A stretch of DNA of 6,839 bases from Pseudomonadota bacterium (GCA_023433185.1 JAEZEN010000051.1:1-6839), one strand, 5' to 3'; positions 1-5,841 are shown, numbered from the stretch's first letter. The notes: generated by a model from the letters alone, not told the origin. Translations and numbers: made by a program.

Positions 1-1
1 C

Positions 2-541
2 CCGGCCGCGGGGGGCGGCCGGGGGCGCCGCCGCGGCCGGGGTCCGCATGCCGGCGTCGGCATCGGCTTCTCCGGCCAGGGCTTCGACCGCGGCGCGCCC
101 TACCGGCGGACCGTTGCCGGCCACGCCCCGGAATGGGCCTGGGTCTTCGACGGCGTCGACGGCGACGTGTTCGGCGCCGGGCCGGCGCTGGTTCTCGGCC
201 ACGGCGCGGCCGGGTTCGAGCTCGACAGGGCCGACCATCTCGCCGGCACGCCGGCGGCGGCGGTGGTGCTCGCCTCCTCCGAGCCGCTGACCGATGCCTA
301 CCAGGCCGCCATCGAGACGATGAACTCCGTCCACCCGTGGACCGGCGGCTCGCACCCGCGCTCTGGGCTGCGCGCCGACATGGTGTTCCTGCCGCTGCCG
401 GAGGGCGGAGCCGTGTTCTCCGTCGGCTCGATCACCTGGTCCTCGACGCTCTCGCAGGCGGGCTACGACGGCGACACGTCACGCATCACGCGGAACGTGC
501 TCGACGCCTTCCTCGCCGACACCCTGCCGGCCGCCGGATAG
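2..541 (+). CDS. N,N-dimethylformamidase large (beta) subunit-like protein, C-terminal part (5' truncated)
   Basis: The frame is open from base 2 to a TAG at 539-541 and gives 179 residues with no start, so the N-terminus lies outside the window. Recognisable blocks are a GVGFSGQGFDR-PYRR segment (fragment residues about 19-36), a GHGAAGFELDR segment (about 65-75), and a C-terminal GGAVFSVGSITW...GYDGDTSRITRNVLDAF block (about 135-171). These match my memory of the C-terminal domain of N,N-dimethylformamidase large subunits and their many uncharacterised homologues. The characterised enzyme hydrolyses dimethylformamide to dimethylamine and formate with a mononuclear iron centre. Known large subunits are roughly 700-plus residues, so the metal ligands probably lie upstream of the window and activity cannot be judged. 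Substrate is unknown; most homologues are not proven DMF degraders. The first 42 bases contain no A or T and encode a Gly/Arg-rich string (GGGRGRRRGRG). It partly resembles a family RGR segment but could reflect sequence error at a contig edge. The convergent repressor begins two bases after the stop. Confidence 0.82.
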   Translation, partial: PAAGGGRGRRRGRGPHAGVGIGFSGQGFDRGAPYRRTVAGHAPEWAWVFDGVDGDVFGAGPALVLGHGAAGFELDRADHLAGTPAAAVVLASSEPLTDAYQAAIETMNSVHPWTGGSHPRSGLRADMVFLPLPEGGAVFSVGSITWSSTLSQAGYDGDTSRITRNVLDAFLADTLPAAG

Positions 542-543
542 GT

Positions 544-1575
544 TCAGTCGGAGTCGCCGGGCCGGAGGCGGACGTCGAGCACCACGTCGCGGTCGTCGAA
601 GGTGCCGGTCGCGAGGCGCTTCAGCAACCGGGCCGCGCCCTCCTTGCCCATCTCGTAGGCCGGCGAAGTGACGGTGGTCAGCCGCGGCCGGATGTACTGG
701 GCGAAGTCGAAGTCGTTGAAGCCCGTCACCTTGACATCGGCCGGCACCGACAGGTGCCGGTCGAGCGCCCACATGATCGCGGCGATCGCCATCTGGTCGT
801 TGCCGCCGAGGAAGGCGTCGGGGAGACCCTCCCGCTCGGCGTAGCGGGTGATCGCGGTCTGGGTGTCCACGAAGCTCTCGCTGCCGCAGACCACGATGTC
901 GAAGCGGATGTCGCCGCCGGCCCTGGCGACCACCGCGTCGATCCCGGCCTGGCGCGCGATCATCGCCGGCCAGCGCTGCGAGGGCGTCAGCAGGGCGAGC
1001 CGCCGCGCGCCGCGTCCGATCACTCGATCGGCGATGATCTCGCCGGCGCGGTGGTCGTCCTGGCGGACGGAAAGCGCATCCTCGAGGCTGTCGGGTACCT
1101 CGTCCTGGAGAACGAGGAGCGGCTGGTCGGCGTCGGCGAGGCGCCTGTAGAGCACACGGCGCTTGGCGACCGATCCGGAGGGGATCACGCAGAGCGCGTC
1201 GGTCTGGTCGCGGCGGATCAGCGGCGCCTGGTCGATCGCCGCCGGGCTGATCCCGGCCAGCAGCAGCACATAGCCGTGGACGCTCAGGTGGTTGGAGAAC
1301 CCGGCGACGATGTTCGTGTTCATCGGGTCGGCGAGGAAGCGCGGCGACTCGTCGATCATCACCAGACCGATCGCCCGCCGCTCGGCGAGGCGGAGGCTCC
1401 GGGCGCCCTCGTTGGGCCGGTAGTTGAGGCGGCGCATCACGCCCTCGACCCGTTCCCGGGTCGCCGTCGACATCATCTCCAGCCGCCCGTTGGCGACGTT
1501 GGAGACGGTCGTCACCGAGACGTCGGCCGCGGCGGCGATCTCCGCGAGCGTCACCCGCGCCTTCTTCCTCGTCAT
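544..1575 (-). CDS. LacI-family transcriptional repressor
   Basis: A 343-residue protein, the usual length for the LacI/GalR family. The N-terminal helix-turn-helix (residues 8-31, VTLAEIAAAADVSVTTVSNV then ANGR) is textbook. It is followed by Y52-R-P-N55 and a hinge helix (GARSL, residues 57-61) whose Leu61 corresponds to the minor-groove leucine of LacI/PurR. Residues 68-343 form the periplasmic-binding-protein-like effector domain, including GGNDQMAIAAIMWAL (helix after the effector strand) and the ADVKVTGFNDFDFAQYIRPRLTTV block common to sugar-responsive members. It should bind as a dimer to a palindromic operator and be released by a small sugar-like ligand. Placed between the amidase-like gene and the RidA gene, it is the likely local regulator of this locus. 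The ATG at 1573-1575 has a weak GGGA 4 nt upstream but starts the family at the expected place. A promoter and candidate operator lie at 1624-1652. Ligand unknown. Confidence 0.97.
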   Translation of the reverse strand: MTRKKARVTLAEIAAAADVSVTTVSNVANGRLEMMSTATRERVEGVMRRLNYRPNEGARSLRLAERRAIGLVMIDESPRFLADPMNTNIVAGFSNHLSVHGYVLLLAGISPAAIDQAPLIRRDQTDALCVIPSGSVAKRRVLYRRLADADQPLLVLQDEVPDSLEDALSVRQDDHRAGEIIADRVIGRGARRLALLTPSQRWPAMIARQAGIDAVVARAGGDIRFDIVVCGSESFVDTQTAITRYAEREGLPDAFLGGNDQMAIAAIMWALDRHLSVPADVKVTGFNDFDFAQYIRPRLTTVTSPAYEMGKEGAARLLKRLATGTFDDRDVVLDVRLRPGDSD

Positions 1576-1623
1576 GCTGTCCCGTGCATCGTCTGAGCGG
1601 CCCCGGGCGGGGTATTCTGTAAG

Positions 1624-1652
1624 GTTTTAGTCAGCGCCGCCGGGCTAATCAA
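1624..1652 (-). promoter_or_regulatory. Candidate sigma70-type promoter for the lacI-type gene
   Basis: On the minus strand, TTGATT (1647-1652) is separated by exactly 17 nt from TAAAAC (1624-1629). Each hexamer matches the sigma70 consensus at four of six positions, and transcription would start around 1617, about 40 nt before the repressor ATG. This AT-rich patch stands out in a very GC-rich region. No comparable pair was found for the divergent RidA gene. The call rests on hexamers and spacing only. Confidence 0.45.
1627..1648. promoter_or_regulatory. Candidate LacI-type operator (imperfect 22-bp dyad)
   Basis: The segment begins TTAG and ends CTAA, and 6 of the 8 outermost position pairs are complementary (TTAG.C.G / C.G.CTAA). 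It falls between the proposed -35 and -10 boxes of the repressor promoter and in the intergenic region shared with the divergent RidA gene. That is a natural position for an autoregulatory operator. The centre is not symmetric, so this could be chance. Confidence 0.28.
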
Positions 1653-1690
1653 CGCGGGCCATTCCTGAAATTCTTCACCCGGAGAGCGCC

Positions 1691-2080
1691 ATGCCCGCAA
1701 GCACCGCCAAGACCCGCATCACCGATCCCCAGGCCGCTCCGAACACCGGTTCCTACTCGCCGGCGCTGCGGGCCGGGCCCTGGGTGATCGTCTCCGGCCA
1801 GGGGCCGCTCGACCCTGAGGGCAAGATCGTCGCCGGCGACATCGCCAGCGAGACGGCGCTGACTCTGGAGAACGTCCGCCGGCTGGGCGAGGCCGCCGGG
1901 GCGACGATGGACGATGTGGTGAAATGCACCTGCTACCTCGCCGACATCACGGATTTCGACGCCTTCGATGCCGTCTACCGCCGCTTCTTCCGTGACCCGC
2001 TCCCGTGCCGGACGACGGTCGCCGCCGGCCTCGGTGGCATCCGTGTCGAGATCGACGCGATGGCCTGGATCGGGCCGTGA
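1691..2080 (+). CDS. RidA (YjgF/YER057c/UK114) family protein, non-archetypal
   Basis: A 129-residue protein, the normal size of this trimeric cytosolic family. It shows the N-terminal GSYSPALRAG segment (20-29), VSGQGPLDPEGKIV (34-47), the TLENVRRLGEAAG helix (58-70), and the C-terminal PCRTTV plus IRVEIDAMAWIG block (105-128). Arg107 and Glu120 align with Arg105 and Glu120 of E. coli RidA, which hydrolyses enamine/imine intermediates from PLP enzymes. Arg107 is the carboxylate-binding residue, so imine/enamine deaminase activity is plausible. The residues aligned with E. coli Cys107 and with the Asn of its DLNDF segment are Thr here (Thr109; ITDF at 86-89), so it is probably a Rid paralogue outside the archetypal RidA subgroup. 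The ATG is preceded by GGAGAG (1681-1686) at good spacing. It is divergent from the LacI-type gene, which suggests shared control, and it probably detoxifies or processes an intermediate of the local pathway. Confidence 0.94.
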   Translation: MPASTAKTRITDPQAAPNTGSYSPALRAGPWVIVSGQGPLDPEGKIVAGDIASETALTLENVRRLGEAAGATMDDVVKCTCYLADITDFDAFDAVYRRFFRDPLPCRTTVAAGLGGIRVEIDAMAWIGP

Positions 2081-2082
2081 CG

Positions 2083-2102
2083 CGCCGCATCGGTCGGCGG
2101 CG
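2083..2102. terminator. Possible weak terminator hairpin between convergent genes
   Basis: CGCCGC (2083-2088) and GCGGCG (2097-2102) are perfect 6-bp inverted arms with an 8-nt loop, two bases past the RidA stop. The only T-rich stretch is interrupted (CTTTCGTT, about 2114-2121), so it is at best a poor intrinsic terminator. It could act on transcripts from either side, since the TIM-barrel gene ends at 2121. Confidence 0.25.
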
Positions 2103-2120
2103 GCAGCTTCGCGCTTTCGT

Positions 2121-2942
2121 TCAGGCGCCGAGGGCGTCGATGAACGCCCTGCCTTCGGCGAGGATCTCGTTCTCGCTCTGGCGGTAGCCGTAGACCTGCG
2201 CCTCGTACTCGACCGACAGGGCGCCGGTGTAGCCCGCGGCGCGGAGCCCGCGGACCAGCGCCGGAAAGTCGATCACGCCCTGGCCGAGCGGCGGGAAGGA
2301 GAAGTCGGGGTAGAGGCCCCTGCCGTCCTTGAGGTGGACGTGGGCGACCTGGTCGCCGAGTTCGTTGACCACCCGCATCGGGTCCTCGTGCTGGACCGCG
2401 AGGTGGCTGGGGTCGAAGTTGACGCGGAACGGCACGCCCGGCAGTTCGCGCCGCAGCCGATGATAGTCGTCGACCTTGTGGAAGACGTGGCCGGCGATCG
2501 CCTCGATGGCGAGGGTGCGACCGGCGGCCGACGCATGGTCGGTGGTGCGCTCGACCGCGTCGCGGAACCAGCCCCAGGCCGTCTCGCGGTCGATGCCCCC
2601 GGGCAGCGGGCCGGAGAGGATGTGCACGACCGGCGCGTTCATCTCCCGGGCGATGTCGGTGCAGCCGTTGATGAAGGCGATGGCCGCCGCGCGGGCCGCC
2701 GGGTCGGCATCGACCATCCCGATATGGGCGCCGACGGCGGGTACCGTCAGCCCATGGGCGCGGCAGGCGGCGATTGCCGCGCCGCGGTCCGCCGCGCTCG
2801 ACTCCGGCGTGAGATGGGCCGGCGCCCAGGGCAGGGTCTCGGCGTTGATCTCGATCGCCTCGTAGCCGGCGGCAGCGACCATGCGGACCACCTCGGGGAG
2901 GGGATGCGCCGGCAGCCCGACGCTGTGGAAGCAGGAGCGCAT
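2121..2942 (-). CDS. Sugar phosphate isomerase/epimerase family protein (xylose isomerase-like TIM barrel)
   Basis: A 273-residue protein with the full AP-endonuclease-2/xylose-isomerase-like TIM-barrel pattern. Expected divalent-metal ligands are all present: Glu147 (LAIEAI), Asp177 and His180 (NFDPSH), His203 (HVHLKD) and Glu245 (LSVEYE). The LGQGVIDF block (219-226) before the last strands is also typical of the family. Relatives interconvert ketoses and aldoses, epimerise sugars or inosose-type compounds, or dehydrate them. The substrate here is not determinable. The start is well placed: GAGG (2950-2953), 7 nt from the ATG, overlaps the TGA stop of the upstream dehydrogenase gene, whose stop is 9 bp away. 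The two are therefore one operon and probably translationally coupled. It likely acts on the product or substrate of that dehydrogenase in a carbohydrate or polyol pathway. The length is normal and no lesion is visible. Confidence 0.93.
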   Translation of the reverse strand: MRSCFHSVGLPAHPLPEVVRMVAAAGYEAIEINAETLPWAPAHLTPESSAADRGAAIAACRAHGLTVPAVGAHIGMVDADPAARAAAIAFINGCTDIAREMNAPVVHILSGPLPGGIDRETAWGWFRDAVERTTDHASAAGRTLAIEAIAGHVFHKVDDYHRLRRELPGVPFRVNFDPSHLAVQHEDPMRVVNELGDQVAHVHLKDGRGLYPDFSFPPLGQGVIDFPALVRGLRAAGYTGALSVEYEAQVYGYRQSENEILAEGRAFIDALGA

Positions 2943-2951
2943 CGTCGGGCC

Positions 2952-4070
2952 TCAGCGGTAGGTGGGGAGGACGAAGGGCACGCCGTCGGCGAGCGGCAGG
3001 TCGACCCAGCCGCCGGTCCGCATCGACTGGTATGCGCCCTGCACGAATTCCTGGGCGCGCAGGCCGTCGACTCCGGTGATCTTCGCCGGCCTGCCCTCGC
3101 GGATGCTCTCGCAGAAGGCGGCGAGCTGCTTGTCATAGGGGCTCTTCCGCGGCGGCTTCACCGTGATCCAGCCCCCCTCGAAGGTCTTCCACCAGGCATC
3201 GGGATAGTGCGCCTCGCGAAGCACGTCCGGCAGGTCGGCGGCCGACTTCTCCGTGTAGACGGCGAGCGGCGCCGAGGCGAAGGGCGAAGCGGTCTCGCTC
3301 GCGATGTGGATCGTCCCCTCGGTGCCGTAGAGGTCGGTACCGTCGCCGATGTTGGGCGAGTAGCGGTTGCCGGCGAGGCTGCCGCGCGCGCCGCTTTCGA
3401 AGCGCGTCAGGGTCAGCACATTGTCGTCGACCACCTCGGGCATGGCGCTGTGGACCAGTTCGGCGAAGACGCCGGAGAAGTCGCCGAGGAGATGGCGGGC
3501 GAGGTCGATGCGGTGGATGGTCAGGTCGATGATCGTCGCCCCGCCCGACTGCTCGAGGTCGTAGCGGTAGCGGGTGAGGGCCGGATAGGCCGTCGACTTC
3601 TCCGAATAGATCGACCGCATCTGGTGGATCTTGCCGATGAAGCCGGCGTCGAGCAGCGCCTTGGCGATCTCGACCTGGGCCCAGAAGCGCTGGTTGAAGC
3701 CGACCTGCAGCACGACGCGAGCGTCGTCGCAGGCCTTGACGATGCGGCGGGCCGCTGCGGCATCGACGGCGCGCGGGTTCTCGCAGAGGACGTGCTTGCC
3801 GCGCTCCGCCGCGGCGACGACTCCGGCCTCGTGGTAGCGGTTGGGCGTGGCGACGATGACGGCGTCAAGGTCCGGGCGGTCGAGCATGGCGTCCAGCTCG
3901 CCATAGGCGGTGCCGCCGAAGTCGGCGGTGATCGCCTCGGCGCGGGCGCGGTCGGCGTCGAACACGGCGACCAGTTCGGCACAGTCGCTCCGCCGGATGG
4001 TCGGTGCGTGGCTCAGCCGCATGATGGCGCCGGCGCCGACGAGGCCGATCCTGATCCTTGGTGACGGCAT
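2952..4070 (-). CDS. Gfo/Idh/MocA family NAD(P)-dependent oxidoreductase with altered EKP motif (ENP)
   Basis: A 372-residue cytosolic dehydrogenase-like protein. The N-terminal Rossmann fold has GLVGAGAIM (9-17), an acidic end of the second strand (FDAD, 37-40, favouring NAD over NADP) and VATPNRYH (73-80). The C-terminal substrate domain contains GFNQRF (124-129), GGATIIDLTIHRIDLARHLLG (176-196, carrying the family D182-xxx-H186 pair) and an LYGTEGTI strand (247-254). Family members oxidise or reduce sugars, inositols and similar polyols with NAD(P). The hallmark EKP motif reads E97-N98-P99: the lysine, important for catalysis and cofactor interaction in enzymes such as inositol dehydrogenase, is an AAC asparagine (3777-3779). 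The aligned Asp and His are kept, so it may be a divergent enzyme rather than a dead one. The ATG sits just before the first strand, with a G-rich run 7 nt upstream. It is the first gene of a two-gene operon with the TIM-barrel gene. Substrate unknown. Confidence 0.95.
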   Translation of the reverse strand: MPSPRIRIGLVGAGAIMRLSHAPTIRRSDCAELVAVFDADRARAEAITADFGGTAYGELDAMLDRPDLDAVIVATPNRYHEAGVVAAAERGKHVLCENPRAVDAAAARRIVKACDDARVVLQVGFNQRFWAQVEIAKALLDAGFIGKIHQMRSIYSEKSTAYPALTRYRYDLEQSGGATIIDLTIHRIDLARHLLGDFSGVFAELVHSAMPEVVDDNVLTLTRFESGARGSLAGNRYSPNIGDGTDLYGTEGTIHIASETASPFASAPLAVYTEKSAADLPDVLREAHYPDAWWKTFEGGWITVKPPRKSPYDKQLAAFCESIREGRPAKITGVDGLRAQEFVQGAYQSMRTGGWVDLPLADGVPFVLPTYR

Positions 4071-4206
4071 GCCTATTCCCCCCCGAATCCCCGCATTCGC
4101 AGTTGTCGGCGGGATTTCAGCCCGGTACGGCGTTCATGTCCATGCCTGCCGGTGTCGGTGCACGATTTTCCGGGGCGGCGGATCACGGCGTCTCGCCGCG
4201 GGGTGG

Positions 4207-4224
4207 GCCGCAGGCGACTGCGGC
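4207..4224. repeat. Perfect 6-bp inverted repeat, operator or hairpin candidate
   Basis: GCCGCA (4207-4212) and TGCGGC (4219-4224) are perfect complements with a 6-nt spacer, GGCGAC. It lies about midway between the two divergent start codons and is followed by AATGGG, not a T tract, so a terminator is unlikely. It could be a regulator binding site or an RNA hairpin, or chance in GC-rich DNA. Confidence 0.3.
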
Positions 4225-4271
4225 AATGGGACACGATGTGTATCCGGTTGATGGATAGGACGGGAGGCGCT

Positions 4272-4311
4272 AAGGGGACGGTGATGCGGCGTCGATTTGC
4301 TTCGTCCCTTT
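4272..4311 (+). promoter_or_regulatory. Possible leader hairpin upstream of the diguanylate cyclase
   Basis: AAGGGGACG (4272-4280) can pair with CGTCCCTTT (4303-4311) as a 9-bp stem with one G-U pair and a 22-nt loop. It ends 31 nt before the cyclase Shine-Dalgarno (4343-4347), in the likely untranslated leader. Nearby G-runs (4316-4319) and C-runs (4324-4326) could form alternative pairings. Whether transcription starts upstream of it is unknown, and no known riboswitch motif was recognised. Confidence 0.25.
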
Positions 4312-4342
4312 CAACGGGGTCTTCCCGGGTTTGAGGGTGTGC

Positions 4343-4347
4343 GGAGG
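4343..4347 (+). promoter_or_regulatory. Shine-Dalgarno that decides the cyclase start (TTG at 4354)
   Basis: GGAGG at 4343-4347 is a near-ideal ribosome binding site, 6 nt upstream of the in-frame TTG at 4354. The alternatives are worse: the TTG at 4297 lacks such a site, the GTG at 4339 precedes it, and the ATG at 4384 sits at the very edge of the first sensor domain. Confidence 0.75.
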
Positions 4348-4353
4348 TTTCAG

Positions 4354-5841
4354 TTGACCGAGTCCCTGCCCGTCGACGACTCCGAGATGTTCGACCACGC
4401 GCCGATATCGCTTTGGCTGGAGGATTTCAGCGGCGTGAAGGCGCTGTTCGACGAATGGCGCGCGGCCGGGGTCACGGACCTTCGCGCGCACCTCGCGTCC
4501 GATCCGTCGCGCATCAAGGCCTGCTCGGCCCGCATCCGCGTGCTGCGCGTGAACCAGCGCACGCTGGCGCTCTTCGAGGCGTCCGATCTCGCCGAACTGG
4601 TCGCGAATCTCGGCAGCGTCTTCCGCGACGACATGCTCGAGCGCCACGTCGAAGAGCTCAACGCGCTGTGGGACGGAAGGGTCCAGTTCCGCACCAACAC
4701 GGTCAATTACAGCCTCACCGGCCGGCGCATGGACATGCAGATGACCGGCCGGGTGCTGCCCGGCAGCGAGGAGAGCCTGTCGCGGGTTCTCATCGCCATC
4801 GAGGACGTCACGGATCGCGAGTTGGCGCGCCGCGAGCTTGCCGAGAGCGAGAACTACGCCCGCGGCCTGTTCGCGCATTCGCCGGTCTCGCTCTGGGTCG
4901 AGGACTTCAGCGCGATCAAGCGGCTGCTCGACGATATCCGCCGGATCGGCATCGAAGACCTCCGCGTCTTCACCGACGTCCATCCCGAGTTCGTCCAGCG
5001 CTGCATGAGCGAGATCCGGGTCCTCGACGTCAACCAGCAGACCCTCGATCTCTTCCAGGCTCCCGATTCCGACACGCTGCTCCGCCGCCTTGGCGACGTG
5101 TTCCGGGACGACATGGAGCGCTCGTTCCGCGAGCAGCTCATCGATCTCTGGGAGGGCAAGCTCTTCCAGCAGCGCGAGGTGGTCAACTATGCGCTCGACG
5201 GCAGCGCCGTCCATGTCCTCCTCCAGTTCTCGGTTCTGCCCGGCCACGAGGATGACTGGAAGCTGGTCCAGGTGGCGCTGACCGACATCACCGCGCGCAA
5301 GAAGGCCGAGGTCTATCTCGAGTATCTCGGCACCCACGACGTCACCACCAAGCTCTACAACCGCGCCTTCTATGTCGACGAACTGAACCGCATCGAGCGG
5401 AAGGGGATCCGGCCCGTGACCGTCATCATGGCGGATCTCAACGGTCTCAAGGCGGCCAACGACCAGTGGGGCCACGCGGTCGGCGATGCGCTGCTCCGGC
5501 GGGCCGGCGAGGTTCTGACGACCGTGGTCGACAAGCCGTGCTGCGCGGCGCGCATCGGCGGCGACGAGTTCGCCCTCCTCCTGCCGGGCGTGGATGCCGC
5601 CGGTGGCGCCCTGATGATGGAGGAGATCCAGCGGCTCACGGAGATGAACAACCAGTTCTATCCCGGGCTCGTCCTCAGCCTGTCGATGGGCGCGGCGACC
5701 AGCGCGTTCGGCGAGCGGATCGAGAACGTCGTCCGGCGTGCCGATGCGGCGATGTATGAGGCGAAGCGCGGCTTCTACGCCCTTCCCACGGAGGGCGCGG
5801 GACCGGAGGCGCGGATCGAGACGGGATCCGCGGCGCGCTGA
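4354..5841 (+). CDS. Diguanylate cyclase: two tandem PAS-like sensor modules plus GGDEF domain
   Basis: Starting at TTG 4354 the protein has 495 residues and no signal peptide or membrane segment, so it should be cytosolic. Residues 13-156 and 173-316 are two copies of one PAS-like sensor module. Each begins FxHxPxSLWxEDFS and contains IRVLxVNQxTLxLF, VFRDDM, VNYxLxG and VLPGxE before a D-V/I-T-x-R exit typical of PAS domains. They align without gaps at an exact 160-residue offset. The GGDEF domain (about 328-478) has THDVTTKLYNR, DLNGLKAANDQWGHAVGD with metal-binding Asp361, the intact GGDEF signature at 402-406 and ADAAMYEAKR (463-472). It should therefore make cyclic di-GMP from two GTP when dimerised. 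The allosteric inhibitory RxxD site is absent: the equivalent residues 393-396 read DKPC. Without it, output would depend on sensor input. The ligand of the PAS modules is unknown. It is divergent from the catabolic operon and has no evident partner except the exported protein downstream. Confidence 0.95.
   Translation: MTESLPVDDSEMFDHAPISLWLEDFSGVKALFDEWRAAGVTDLRAHLASDPSRIKACSARIRVLRVNQRTLALFEASDLAELVANLGSVFRDDMLERHVEELNALWDGRVQFRTNTVNYSLTGRRMDMQMTGRVLPGSEESLSRVLIAIEDVTDRELARRELAESENYARGLFAHSPVSLWVEDFSAIKRLLDDIRRIGIEDLRVFTDVHPEFVQRCMSEIRVLDVNQQTLDLFQAPDSDTLLRRLGDVFRDDMERSFREQLIDLWEGKLFQQREVVNYALDGSAVHVLLQFSVLPGHEDDWKLVQVALTDITARKKAEVYLEYLGTHDVTTKLYNRAFYVDELNRIERKGIRPVTVIMADLNGLKAANDQWGHAVGDALLRRAGEVLTTVVDKPCCAARIGGDEFALLLPGVDAAGGALMMEEIQRLTEMNNQFYPGLVLSLSMGAATSAFGERIENVVRRADAAMYEAKRGFYALPTEGAGPEARIETGSAAR

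Larger units (their letters stand above)
4071..4353. other. Divergent intergenic region between the oxidoreductase operon and the diguanylate cyclase
   Basis: These 283 bases should carry promoters for both flanking genes, but no convincing -35/-10 pair was found on either strand. On the plus strand TTGATG (4248-4253) is followed 17 nt later only by TAAGGG, which is a poor -10. Two inverted repeats are visible and listed separately, plus a minor ACAC-gat-GTGT dyad at 4231-4241. A 19-codon in-frame extension of the cyclase (TTG at 4297) overlaps its end and is judged non-coding. I see no small gene of convincing character. Confidence 0.6.

Noticed and set aside
133..1596. A 487-residue plus-strand open frame opposite the LacI-type gene
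   Set aside because: It is antisense to a clear full-length LacI protein, overlaps the amidase-like gene in another frame, and its translation is low-complexity Arg/Gly/Val-rich, as expected from the GC-rich complementary strand.
1666..1677. Short dyad TGAA-attc-TTCA just upstream of the RidA ribosome site, considered as an operator
   Set aside because: The arms are only 4 bp and it lies very close to the start codon, which is weak evidence compared with the dyad at 1627-1648.
1968..4064. A 698-residue plus-strand open frame opposite the TIM-barrel and dehydrogenase genes
   Set aside because: It spans two well-conserved minus-strand genes and begins inside the RidA gene. Its sequence has no recognisable domain and shows antisense composition bias.
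4297..4353. A 19-codon N-terminal extension of the cyclase from TTG 4297
   Set aside because: No ribosome binding site precedes it, it runs through the leader hairpin arm and the GGAGG site, and its residues match nothing in the domain.
4071..4353. A cyclic di-GMP (GEMM) riboswitch before the cyclase
   Set aside because: The characteristic conserved loop and receptor sequences of GEMM-type riboswitches were not seen; only generic hairpins are present.
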